NCBI RefSeq assembly: GCF_022008365.1 | Contig: NZ_JAIRBA010000009.1 | Location: forward strand, 1-64,000 | Direction: 5' to 3' | Length of the DNA stretch: 64,000 nucleotides | Source: Aequorivita vitellina | GTDB lineage: Bacteria; Bacteroidota; Bacteroidia; Flavobacteriales; Flavobacteriaceae | In this document: one piece after another, positions 55,229 to 63,485 of the stretch | Layout of the letters: each line of letters starts with the position of its first letter | How positions within the stretch are numbered: position 1 is the first letter of the stretch | Notes under the pieces: generated by a model | Databases searched by the model: none | What the model was told of the DNA's origin: nothing | Seen by the model: only the letters and a program-made list of their open reading frames with translations | Program-made: the position numbers and the translations under genes

Positions 55229-55269
55229 GGTGTGTGGGTTTTTTAATTGAGGCGCAATGTCTTGCGTAT

Positions 55270-56127
55270 CTACTTAATTGATATAATTTCTTCGTTTAAA
55301 CTACATTCTTCAATAACTTGTGCTACCGTAATTTGATGTTGATTTGGCAATTTGTTTCCCTTCGGAAGTATTGCATTATATCTATCTTCATTACTGCTAA
55401 ATACACTTTTAAAGATAGGCATTTTATCGCCAATTTTAGCTGTAATTTCTCTAAAAAGATCTTCGTGATGCACCATATCTTTGCTCGCTAAATGAAAAAT
55501 TCCGACCAAAGTCTGGTTGATTATATAATGAATTTGTTGACAAACTTTATTAATAGTTGTGGCAGTAATTACCAAATTTGGAAACACCTCAAAAGTAGCT
55601 TGATGGCGAATGCACTGCCGTAAATGTAGTATTTGAGGCGAATTAATTCCCAAAACAATTGGGAGGCGTAAAATTGCCGTTTGTGAGGGAATAATTTCTA
55701 ACAATAACTTTTCAACTGAAATTTTAAATTTTCCCGAAACTGAAACGGCTAATGTTGGATCGCTTTCATACGAAGGAAGTTTAAATTGCCCATCAAATAC
55801 TTCTGAGGAAGAAATATAAAGTACCAAACAACTCGCATTAAGCAAGGCGTAATTTACAATTTGTTGATGCGCTTCAAACTGGCTTTTAGAATCGCCCTTT
55901 ATAGCCGAAATTATAATAGTGGGCTTAATTTTATTCAGCAATAAAAACATGGAATCTTCTTCAGCACAGAAATTATGAAAAACATGATTTTCTGCGAATG
56001 CTCCGTATTGTTTGCAATAGGTACAATGCACTTCAAAATAGGGAAGCAGTTCTTTGTAAATAGCATTGCCAATAAAGCCGCTGCCACCCAAAATTAAAAT
56101 GCGTTGTTTTTCCAATTTTTTTATCAT
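55270..56127 (-). CDS. NAD(P)-binding sugar-reductase-like protein (RmlD type)
   Basis: The 285-residue protein has an N-terminal Rossmann loop (KQRILILGGSGFIGNAIYKEL, about 6-26) and RmlD-type features (SSSEVFDGQFKLPSYESDPTLAVSVSGKFKISVEKLL, residues near 105-140), close to dTDP-4-dehydrorhamnose reductase or a related epimerase. The frame continues 44 codons upstream into the glutaminase gene; the Met at 56127 gives the proper start, 20 bases after the glutaminase stop. Its substrate is unknown. It is the last gene of a gcvT-glsA unit. Confidence 0.8.
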   Translation of the reverse strand: MIKKLEKQRILILGGSGFIGNAIYKELLPYFEVHCTYCKQYGAFAENHVFHNFCAEEDSMFLLLNKIKPTIIISAIKGDSKSQFEAHQQIVNYALLNASCLVLYISSSEVFDGQFKLPSYESDPTLAVSVSGKFKISVEKLLLEIIPSQTAILRLPIVLGINSPQILHLRQCIRHQATFEVFPNLVITATTINKVCQQIHYIINQTLVGIFHLASKDMVHHEDLFREITAKIGDKMPIFKSVFSSNEDRYNAILPKGNKLPNQHQITVAQVIEECSLNEEIISIK

Positions 56128-56147
56128 TAAACTCTTTTCCGAAATAT

Positions 56148-57062
56148 TTAAAAAATGGACAATTTTGTTTTTGTAGTAAAGTGTTCCAACGCCTTCATTC
56201 CCAAGTATGAATTGCCTTGCGGATTCAAAGCCGGCGCCCAAGTTGCAATGGTAAAGCAATGCGGTAAAAGTGCTACAATGCCGCCACCAACACCACTTTT
56301 TCCGGGTAAACCTACTTCAAAAGCAAATTCGCCAGCCTCGTCATAAAATCCGCAGGTTAACATAATTGCGTTTATACGTTTAACTTGGCTAGCGGTTAAA
56401 TGTTGTATGTTTTTTAAACATTTTCCCTTATTGGCATAAACAAAAAAAGCATTGGTAAGCTGCCTACAATCCATCATAATAGAACATTGATGAAAATAAA
56501 AATCCAATACATCTTCAACATTATTATGCAGGTTGCCGTATGATTTTAAAAGATTGGCCGCAGCATAATTATTGTAACCATTTAATCTTTCCGATTCGGC
56601 AACTTTTTCGTTAAATGAAATAGTATTGTCGTGTGCTAAATTGCGTACAAAATCTAAAAAATCTTTCTTCGGATTTTTTAAATTAGAAAGCAGAATATCT
56701 GCAACCACAATGGCTCCCGAATTAATTAGCGGATTTCTGGGAATGCCATTTTCTAATTCTAAAAGTGAAAGATGATTGAATGGGTTACCCGAAGGTTCCA
56801 CATCCATACGTTCCCACAAATGGTTTCCCACAAGTTGAAATGCTTTTGTGAGCGAAAGCACTTTTGAAATACTTTGAATAGATAACTTTTCCGAAGCATC
56901 GCCAACCGAAAAATTTTCACCGGTAATTAACTGTAAGTGAATTCCGAATTTTTCTTTTGGAACATTGGCCAATTCGGGAATATATGAAGCAACTTCACCA
57001 GTATCTTTAACACTGTTTAGCGATTGATGAATTTCCTCTAATATTGCTTGATAATCTAGCAT
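56148..57062 (-). CDS. glsA: Glutaminase A
   Basis: Glutaminase converts glutamine to glutamate and ammonia with a serine-type beta-lactamase-like fold. The 304-residue length is standard. The S64-x-x-K67 catalytic pair lies in SIQSISKVLSL. Conserved blocks include EPSGNPFNHLSLLE, PRNPLINSGAIVVAD, the YNNYAAANLLKSYGN Tyr/Asn region and GLPGKSGVGGGIVALLP. It overlaps the gcvT stop (TAATG). Confidence 0.95.
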   Translation of the reverse strand: MLDYQAILEEIHQSLNSVKDTGEVASYIPELANVPKEKFGIHLQLITGENFSVGDASEKLSIQSISKVLSLTKAFQLVGNHLWERMDVEPSGNPFNHLSLLELENGIPRNPLINSGAIVVADILLSNLKNPKKDFLDFVRNLAHDNTISFNEKVAESERLNGYNNYAAANLLKSYGNLHNNVEDVLDFYFHQCSIMMDCRQLTNAFFVYANKGKCLKNIQHLTASQVKRINAIMLTCGFYDEAGEFAFEVGLPGKSGVGGGIVALLPHCFTIATWAPALNPQGNSYLGMKALEHFTTKTKLSIF

Positions 57063-58144
57063 TAGCCTTTGTAAAACGGTGTTTTTACAATTGTTGCTGC
57101 AACAGGCTTATTTCTAATTTGAATAAATATTTCGGTGCCGGGAGCGCTGTTTTCTACTGTTACGTATCCTAATCCTATGGCCTTGCCTAAAGATGGCGCC
57201 ATGGTGCCACTGGTTACAATTCCAATATTATTTCCGTCTTTGTCAACAATTTCGTAATCGTGGCGCGGTATGCCGCGTTCGGTTAATTCAAAACCGATGA
57301 GTTTTCTTTTAACGCCTTCTTCTTTTTGTTTTTTCAGATTTTCAGAATTCACAAAATCTTTGGTGAATTTTGTAATCCAGCCCAAACCAGCCTCCAAAGG
57401 CGACGTAGTTTCATCAATATCGTTGCCGTAAAGACAGAAGCCCATTTCTAGTCGCAATGTGTCGCGAGCAGCAAGACCAATTGGCTTTATTCCAAAATCT
57501 GCTCCAGCTTCCATCACTTTGTTCCAAACTTGCTCTACTTCGTTGTTTTTACAGTAAATTTCAAAACCGCCACTTCCGGTGTATCCGGTTGCACTAATAA
57601 TTACGTGCTCGATTCCAGCAAAATCTGAAACTTTAAAATGATAAAATTTTATAGCGCTTAAATCTTCAGAAGTTAAAGATTGCATAGCTTCAATAGCTTT
57701 TGGACCTTGAATTGCAAGTAGCGAATAATCATCAGAAAGATTACGCAATGCCGCGCCCATAGTATTGTATTTTGAAATCCACGCCCAGTCTTTATCAATA
57801 TTAGACGCGTTTACTACCAACAACCATTTTTCATCTTCAATTCTGTAAACAATTAAATCGTCCACGATTCCGCCAGTTTCATTAGGAAAACAACTGTATT
57901 GTGCTTGGCCAACAGCCACTTTTGAAGCGTCGTTGCTGCATACTTTTTGAATTAAATCTATAGCGTTTGGACCAGAAACTAAAAATTCGCCCATATGCGA
58001 AACGTCAAAAACGCCCACTGCTTTGCGAACGGTTTCGTGTTCTGCGTTTACGCCTTCGTACGAAACGGGCATATTAAAACCTGCGTAAGGAACCATTTTG
58101 GCGCCCAATTGCTCGTGAATATGTGTAAGTGCTATGTTTTTCAT
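57062..58144 (-). CDS. gcvT: Aminomethyltransferase (glycine cleavage T protein)
   Basis: GcvT transfers the methylene group from H-protein-bound aminomethyl to tetrahydrofolate, releasing ammonia. The 360-residue length is normal. The folate-binding region ([28 protein letters not shown], about 44-71), the CLPNE-type loop ([20 protein letters not shown]) and the catalytic-Asp region are present, and the [14 protein letters not shown]-type block reads [14 protein letters not shown]. gcvH and gcvP are elsewhere. It is first of a unit with glsA and the reductase. Confidence 0.95.
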   Translation of the reverse strand: MKNIALTHIHEQLGAKMVPYAGFNMPVSYEGVNAEHETVRKAVGVFDVSHMGEFLVSGPNAIDLIQKVCSNDASKVAVGQAQYSCFPNETGGIVDDLIVYRIEDEKWLLVVNASNIDKDWAWISKYNTMGAALRNLSDDYSLLAIQGPKAIEAMQSLTSEDLSAIKFYHFKVSDFAGIEHVIISATGYTGSGGFEIYCKNNEVEQVWNKVMEAGADFGIKPIGLAARDTLRLEMGFCLYGNDIDETTSPLEAGLGWITKFTKDFVNSENLKKQKEEGVKRKLIGFELTERGIPRHDYEIVDKDGNNIGIVTSGTMAPSLGKAIGLGYVTVENSAPGTEIFIQIRNKPVAATIVKTPFYKG

Positions 58145-58220
58145 AGTTTAAAGGTTTGCTTATTAGACTCGTATCGGCAACTTCGAGTCTTGGTTTAGTA
58201 ATATTTTTATCGATTATTTT

Positions 58221-58257
58221 AACGAATGTATCGTTTAGCAAATGTATCATATTCGTT
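58221..58257. promoter_or_regulatory. Operator-like sequence upstream of the succinate-semialdehyde dehydrogenase gene
   Basis: AACGAAT (58221-58227) and ATTCGTT (58251-58257) are inverted around a pair of direct repeats AATGTATC (58225-58232 and 58241-58248, 16-base period). It sits between the divergent gcvT and dehydrogenase genes. A two-site operator is possible, but no regulator is adjacent. Confidence 0.3.
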
Positions 58258-58365
58258 TAAAGGTAACGAAAGTTTGCAGGGTTTATTTTCAACATTCGCT
58301 TCGTTAAAATCATCTTAATCGGAGGCATTTTTACCAATGTTTTCAATACTTTTAAAAGAAAAACC

Positions 58366-59727
58366 ATGGCCACAACCACTTCGCTTAATCCGTATACGGG
58401 CACAGCATTAAATTCCTATAAAAATCACACAATAAAGGAAGTTTCTAAAATAATTGACAAAGCAGATAAACGCTTTTACAGTTGGCGTGAAACCACTTTT
58501 TCTGAGCGGAAAAAACTTATGCTTGCGGCGGCTTCGGAATTAAAGAAGAATAAAAAAGAATATGCCGAAATAATTACTTTGGAAATGGGGAAACCAATTT
58601 CACAAGCCATCGCCGAAGTTGAAAAATGTGCCTGGGTTTGCGAATATTACGCCGAAAACGCGGCACAGCAACTAGAAAATGAAGTGATAAAAACCGATGC
58701 CCATAAAAGTTATGTTAGTTACGAGCCGTTGGGAGTTGTTTTGGCAATAATGCCTTGGAATTATCCATTTTGGCAAGTATTTAGGTTTGCTGCTCCCGCG
58801 TTAATGGCGGGAAATATAGGGGTTTTGAAACACGCATCAAATGTTTTTGGCAGCGCTTTAAATATTGAAAAAGTTTTTAAACGTGCAGGTTTTCCGGAGA
58901 ATTGCTTTACAACTTTATTAATAGGAAGCGATGCCGTGGAAGCTATAATTGAAAATGAAAAAGTAAAAGCGGTAACCCTTACCGGAAGCGGGCCAGCTGG
59001 ATCCTCCGTAGCTTCCATTGCTGGGAAAAACATAAAAAAGACAGTTTTAGAATTGGGCGGAAGTAATGCTCTGGTTGTACTAAAAGATTGCGATATTGAT
59101 AAAACTATTGAAATCTGCGTGCAAGCGCGTTTTCAGAATACGGGGCAGAGTTGCATTGCAGGAAAACGGTTGATTATTGATGAATCCATTTCGGAAGAAT
59201 TCATTGAAAAAATGCTTGTAAATGTTCTTGAACTTAAGAGCGGCGACCCAATGGATAAAGATACCTTTATTGGCACTTTGGCACGTGAAGACCTTGCGAA
59301 AGATATAGAAAATCAAGTGAACGATTCTATTAAAGCTGGCGCAAAATTAGAAATAGGAGGGAAGCGACAAGGCGCCTATTTTGAGCCGACAATCTTAACA
59401 AACGTCACTAAAAATATGCCAGTTTTTAACGAAGAAACTTTTGGTCCCGCACTGTCTGTAACAACTTTTAAAAATGTGGAAGAAGCAATTGAGCTTTCAA
59501 ACTTTTCAAAATTCGGATTAGGGGTTTCGCTCTTTACAAAAGATACTGAAGCGGCTGAGAAGCTTGCTCTTCAATTTAATGAAGGCGCGGTTTTTATAAA
59601 TGAATTAGTAAAAAGCGATCCGCGATTACCTTTTGGTGGCATTAAAAATAGCGGCTATGGTAGAGAATTGAGTGAACACGGCATTCGTGAATTTGTAAAT
59701 AGAAAAACGGTTTTTATTAATAAATAG
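58366..59727 (+). CDS. Succinate-semialdehyde dehydrogenase (aldehyde dehydrogenase)
   Basis: The 453-residue aldehyde dehydrogenase has the NAD-binding block (LGVVLAIMPWNYPFWQVFRFAAPALMAGN, about 121-149), the Gly loop TLTGSGPAGSSVASIAG, the catalytic Glu in LELGGSNALVVL and the catalytic Cys in QNTGQSCIAGKRLI. The pattern and length suit the NAD(P)-dependent succinate-semialdehyde dehydrogenase group, which feeds succinate to the TCA cycle. Substrate specificity is an inference from family. Confidence 0.88.
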   Translation: MATTTSLNPYTGTALNSYKNHTIKEVSKIIDKADKRFYSWRETTFSERKKLMLAAASELKKNKKEYAEIITLEMGKPISQAIAEVEKCAWVCEYYAENAAQQLENEVIKTDAHKSYVSYEPLGVVLAIMPWNYPFWQVFRFAAPALMAGNIGVLKHASNVFGSALNIEKVFKRAGFPENCFTTLLIGSDAVEAIIENEKVKAVTLTGSGPAGSSVASIAGKNIKKTVLELGGSNALVVLKDCDIDKTIEICVQARFQNTGQSCIAGKRLIIDESISEEFIEKMLVNVLELKSGDPMDKDTFIGTLAREDLAKDIENQVNDSIKAGAKLEIGGKRQGAYFEPTILTNVTKNMPVFNEETFGPALSVTTFKNVEEAIELSNFSKFGLGVSLFTKDTEAAEKLALQFNEGAVFINELVKSDPRLPFGGIKNSGYGRELSEHGIREFVNRKTVFINK

Positions 59728-59774
59728 GTGAAAGTTGAACAAGCTAGCAACTAACTTTTAAATAATTTTAAACT

Positions 59775-60164
59775 ATGAATTTTCACACACGAAAATGGAT
59801 AAAACCCGAAGATTTAAACCCTAATGAAACACTATTTGGAGGAAGGCTACTGCAATGGATTGACGAAGAAGCCGCGCTTTATGCAATTATTCAACTTGAA
59901 AATCCGCGAACGGTAACAAAGTTTATAAGTGAAATAAATTTTAGAAGCTCTGCAAAAAAAGGCGATATTATTGAAATAGGAATTGATACAATTGGATTCG
60001 GAAATACGTCAATAACGCTTTGTTGCGAGGTACGAAATAAAATGACCCGCGAAGTTATAATTAGCATCGATAAAATAATAATGGTTGGTTTGGGTGAAGA
60101 TGGAAAACCGTGCAAACACGGCAAAACAAAAAAAGAATTTGTAAAAGACCGTTTGGCCAAATAA
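59775..60164 (+). CDS. Hotdog-fold acyl-CoA thioesterase
   Basis: The 129-residue hotdog protein has the pattern LNPNETLFGGRLLQWIDEEAALYAIIQLENPRTVTKFISEINFRSSAKKGDIIEIGI. It has the Asp/Glu of the active-site region (WIDEEAAL) and a Lys-rich C-terminus. It resembles short acyl-CoA thioesterases of the YciA group, which hydrolyse acyl-CoA to free fatty acids. It follows the dehydrogenase by 47 bases and may be in its transcript. Confidence 0.88.
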   Translation: MNFHTRKWIKPEDLNPNETLFGGRLLQWIDEEAALYAIIQLENPRTVTKFISEINFRSSAKKGDIIEIGIDTIGFGNTSITLCCEVRNKMTREVIISIDKIIMVGLGEDGKPCKHGKTKKEFVKDRLAK

Positions 60165-60166
60165 AA

Positions 60167-61429
60167 TCAGGCTAGCGATTTAAAATCTTTCCCAGTTGGT
60201 AATTCAAATACTTCTAAGTCAAAGAAAGGTGTTGCTGCCAATAAATGGTCAAAAATATCTGCTTGAATGTGTTCGTAATTTACCCAGCGTTTGTCTTTGC
60301 TAAAACAGTAAATTTCAATTGGTAAGCCTTTTTCGGTTGGTTCCAAATGTCTCACCATTAACGCCAAATCTTTATTAATGGCAGTATTTTCATTTAAAAA
60401 AGCATCAATATAATATCTAAAAACCCCAAGATTTGTTTGGTTTCGACCATTGATTTGAACTTCTTTATTTGCTTCGGTTAAGCGGTTAAATTTATCAATA
60501 TCTCTTTGTCTGTGTTCAATATAAGGTTTTATAAGTGAGATTTTTTTCAATTGTTCCAAATCTTCTTCCGATAGAAATTTTATGGACGACTGTTTTATAT
60601 AAATAGAGCGTTTAATTCTTCTTCCGCCGCTATCCTGCATTCCGCGCCAGTTTTGAAAAGAATCGGCAATTAAACTATAGGTAGGAATGGTTGTAAAGGT
60701 ATTGTCCCAGTTTTGCACGCGTACTGTGGCGAGATTTATTTCGGTTACAAAGCCGTCTGCGCCAAATTTGCTAAAGGTTATCCAGTCGCCAATACGCACA
60801 ATATCGTTAACCGAAACTTGAATACTGGCCACAAAACCCAAAATAGTATCCTTAAAAATAAGTAAAACTACTGCAGACGCGGCCCCTAAAGTTGCAAGGC
60901 TCGTTACCGAATAGCCCGTAAGTAAATTAATTATAAAAAATATGCCAATACCCCAGGCAAAAATCATCATTACCTGCACATAACTTTCCAGCGGCTTATC
61001 GCCGTAGCGTTCGCTTTCTTCCATAAAATTACGTGTGGTACGCAAGATACTTCTGAAAATAAGAACGAAAAGAACTACAGAATATACTTTGGCAGCAATA
61101 AGCAACAGCCCAATTACCAAAGGCGATTCCATAAAAATAATTGGTATGAGATACCAAATGATTGTTAAAGGTACTAAGTGAGCAATATACTTTGGAAAAT
61201 TGCTCTGTATTAAATAATCGTCAAAAGTGGAGATGGTTTTATTGCTAAAAGCCTTAAAAACTTGTATTATGGTTTTTCTAAAAATAACATCTAAAATAGC
61301 GACGGCTATTAAAATTATAATAGAATTAACTACCACATTTATAAAGACCGCCCAACCATAACCCATGCCTTCATTAACTAAATAATCTTGAAGAATACAA
61401 CTATATGCTTGTAGGGTTTCGGCGTTCAT
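60167..61429 (-). CDS. Mechanosensitive channel, MscS/YbdG type
   Basis: The 420-residue channel has four or five N-terminal membrane segments (about 20-45, 75-95, 100-125, 150-170), then a pore helix/Gly-Ala-rich region (TSLATLGAASAVVLLIFKDTILGFVASIQVSVNDIVRIGDWI) and the cytoplasmic beta domain (WDNTFTTIPTYSLIADSFQNW). The longer C-terminal region (about 290-420) suits the YbdG subfamily, which helps with osmotic shock. Its start overlaps the DUF3817 stop (TAATG). Confidence 0.9.
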   Translation of the reverse strand: MNAETLQAYSCILQDYLVNEGMGYGWAVFINVVVNSIIILIAVAILDVIFRKTIIQVFKAFSNKTISTFDDYLIQSNFPKYIAHLVPLTIIWYLIPIIFMESPLVIGLLLIAAKVYSVVLFVLIFRSILRTTRNFMEESERYGDKPLESYVQVMMIFAWGIGIFFIINLLTGYSVTSLATLGAASAVVLLIFKDTILGFVASIQVSVNDIVRIGDWITFSKFGADGFVTEINLATVRVQNWDNTFTTIPTYSLIADSFQNWRGMQDSGGRRIKRSIYIKQSSIKFLSEEDLEQLKKISLIKPYIEHRQRDIDKFNRLTEANKEVQINGRNQTNLGVFRYYIDAFLNENTAINKDLALMVRHLEPTEKGLPIEIYCFSKDKRWVNYEHIQADIFDHLLAATPFFDLEVFELPTGKDFKSLA

Positions 61430-61707
61430 TATAGGTATTTACGTTCTACATAAAAAGGTCCAAAAGGCAATATAGAACACATTACTACAATCAACAGATC
61501 TGTAACAGACCAATTTAATTTTTTATACATATAAAGTGCGCCGCCAACGTAGAGCACAAATAAAACACCGTGTGCCATCCCAACAATTTGCACCATTTGT
61601 GGCATGTGCCAAATATATTTTAATGGCATTGCTATTCCTAAAAGTACCAGAAACGAAATCGCTTCCAAAGTGCTAATAAATCTAAATGTTTTTACTGAAA
61701 GTTCCAC
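61429..61707 (-). CDS. DUF3817 membrane protein
   Basis: The 92-residue protein has three membrane segments (FISTLEAISFLVLLGIAMPL, MVQIVGMAHGVLFVLYVGGALYM, VTDLLIVVMCSILPFGPFYVE) and the DUF3817 C-terminal signature FGPFYVERKYL. Function unknown. It is coupled by TAATG to the MscS-type channel gene that follows. Confidence 0.85.
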   Translation of the reverse strand: MELSVKTFRFISTLEAISFLVLLGIAMPLKYIWHMPQMVQIVGMAHGVLFVLYVGGALYMYKKLNWSVTDLLIVVMCSILPFGPFYVERKYL

Positions 61708-61724
61708 TGTAAATATTTTTTTGG

Positions 61725-61732
61725 CAAAGATA
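61725..61732 (-). promoter_or_regulatory. -7 promoter element of the DUF3817/MscS unit
   Basis: On the minus strand TATCTTTG matches the -7 consensus, 18 bases before the DUF3817 start. There is no -33 TTG at the usual spacing. Confidence 0.45.
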
Positions 61733-61819
61733 CAAGTTGCAATTGGTCCCGCTACACTTTAAGGATAATTTATACTTTAAATTATTTTATACAGAATTAC
61801 TATCTTTAAAAGAAAAAAT

Positions 61820-62743
61820 ATGCTTTTACTATTACAAACCCCAACCGAAACTATCCATGAGTCTCTTGAGAATTACTACGCTGAATTTTTAAAAGTATTA
61901 CCCCGAATTGCCCTGGCACTTTTAGTAATAATCTTGGGTGTTTTGTTGGCACAATTGCTCACCAATTTTTACAAAAGACGTTTTCAGCAAAAATCTGAAG
62001 ACCCATTAATGTCGAAATTTTTGGCACAGGCCGTAAAAATTATATTAATAATTATTGCAATTATGTTAGCTTTAAAAGTTGCAGGATTGGACGGAATAGC
62101 CACAGGTTTGCTAACTGCCGTTGGCGGCGGCGCTATTATTTTGGGTTTTGCCTTTCAGGATATTGGAAAGAATTTTTTAGCGGGAATTATTTTAGCTTTC
62201 AATAGACCATTTAATATTAACGATACCATAAAGGTTGATGATATTTTTGGAAAGGTAAAGGAATTGAGTTTTCGGTATTCTCACATTAAAACTTTTGATG
62301 GGCGTGATATTTACATTCCGAATAGCGATGTGCTTACCAAACCCGTTGAAAATTATACCGCCGATGGTTTTTACAGAGTAGATTTTACCGTTGGCATTGG
62401 TTACGAAGACGATATTGTGGCCGCAAAAAAGGTTATTCAAGAAATTATAGATGCAAATGACGAATTAATACGCGATAAAGAGCACGAAAACTTTGTAATT
62501 GAAGACGAATTAGCGGCAAGCACCGTAAATTTGAAAGTCTTCTTTTGGGTGGATACACTCGATTATCGCAGGGCTTCCCGAGTTTTGCGAGGTTTGGTTA
62601 TTCGGCAGGTTAAAGAAGAACTTTTTAAAAGAGGGTTTAATTTACCGGCAGACATTAAGGAGCTTAAAATTTATGGAACCGAGGATGCTATTCCTATTAA
62701 ATTCAGAAATAGTCCGGAGTTTGCAAAAGAAGAAAAGCAATAA
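61820..62743 (+). CDS. Small mechanosensitive channel MscS
   Basis: The 307-residue channel has three N-terminal membrane helices (about 20-45, 65-90, 95-130). The pore helix GLLTAVGGGAIILGFAFQDIGKNFLAGIILAF has the Ala/Gly packing typical of MscS, followed by the beta domain (DTIKVDDIFGKVKEL, DGRDIYIPNSDVLTKPVENY) and an alpha/beta C-terminal domain. It is the standard small form that opens on osmotic downshock. It is divergent from the YbdG-type channel. Confidence 0.93.
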   Translation: MLLLLQTPTETIHESLENYYAEFLKVLPRIALALLVIILGVLLAQLLTNFYKRRFQQKSEDPLMSKFLAQAVKIILIIIAIMLALKVAGLDGIATGLLTAVGGGAIILGFAFQDIGKNFLAGIILAFNRPFNINDTIKVDDIFGKVKELSFRYSHIKTFDGRDIYIPNSDVLTKPVENYTADGFYRVDFTVGIGYEDDIVAAKKVIQEIIDANDELIRDKEHENFVIEDELAASTVNLKVFFWVDTLDYRRASRVLRGLVIRQVKEELFKRGFNLPADIKELKIYGTEDAIPIKFRNSPEFAKEEKQ

Positions 62744-62800
62744 ATGCTGCCACCTCAGTGTCTTCGCAGTAAATTTGAAACGCAGAAGCGTAGAGAACCA

Positions 62801-63415
62801 TTATTCACAGGGCAACGGAGTGTTTAATGTTTTATAGCTCCAATTTTTTCGAAAACTAAAATGCCACCATTCAGTGCGGATCGTGTTAAAGCCAAATTTT
62901 CGCATGCCTTCAAAAAGCAGCTTTCGGTTGGCTAATATTTCTTTTGAAAAATTGAAATTGTCAATATGCGCTTCTTTTCCAAAGTAGTCGTAATCGCTAC
63001 CCATTTCAACGTAACAACCCTCTAAAGTTTCCAACCTAATATCTACCGCTGCACCTTTATTGTGCACGGAACCATTGCCGTACGGATTGCCAACGTAGGT
63101 AGGTCGTGGAACTTTTGCCCACATTTTTTTCTGCACATCCAACGGGCGGTAGCAATCGTATATTTTTATGCGGTAGCCTCTTTCGCAAAAGTATTGGTTT
63201 GCTTGTAAAAGAGCTTCGGCTACTTCGGGGCGAAGTAAACATTCGGCACAATCGTACAGTGTTTCACCTATAAAATTGTTGGGGGTTGCGTACCGTATTT
63301 CGTATCCAAATTCTGTTGAAAGGTCCTTCAAATTTACAAGCGTGTCTTGCGAATTTACTTCGGAAGAAAAACTCAAGAATAGCAACGCGGAGAGGAGAAT
63401 TGAAGGTAGTTTCAT
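62801..63415 (-). CDS. M15 D-Ala-D-Ala dipeptidase (VanX-like)
   Basis: The 204-residue secreted enzyme has a signal peptide (MKLPSILLSALLFLSFSSEVNSQ). The zinc motifs of M15 peptidases are intact: the SxHxxGxAxD pattern in GNGSVHNKGAAVDIRL, and the final EWWHF. C35-C38-like cysteines near YDCAECL are an extra feature. It cleaves D-Ala-D-Ala dipeptides in the periplasm, a step in peptidoglycan recycling; in this genus-type context glycopeptide resistance is not implied, as no vanA/H genes are nearby. Confidence 0.9.
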   Translation of the reverse strand: MKLPSILLSALLFLSFSSEVNSQDTLVNLKDLSTEFGYEIRYATPNNFIGETLYDCAECLLRPEVAEALLQANQYFCERGYRIKIYDCYRPLDVQKKMWAKVPRPTYVGNPYGNGSVHNKGAAVDIRLETLEGCYVEMGSDYDYFGKEAHIDNFNFSKEILANRKLLFEGMRKFGFNTIRTEWWHFSFRKNWSYKTLNTPLPCE

Positions 63416-63461
63416 ACTTCAAATTTAAGTAGAATTTAATAACATTCGCAATCACTATTTG

Positions 63462-63469
63462 TAACTTTG
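63462..63469 (+). promoter_or_regulatory. -7 promoter element of the SDR gene
   Basis: TAACTTTG matches the -7 consensus, 16 bases before the SDR start. No clear -33 TTG lies at 19 bases. Confidence 0.45.
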
Positions 63470-63485
63470 GGAAAAACGAAAAAAC

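Noticed and set aside
56128-56259. 44-codon upstream extension of the RmlD-type gene
   Set aside because: It lies inside the glutaminase gene; the Rossmann motif follows the later Met.
62801-63415. Vancomycin resistance determinant
   Set aside because: A VanX-like peptidase alone is common in Gram-negative bacteria; no ligase or dehydrogenase genes of a van cluster are present.
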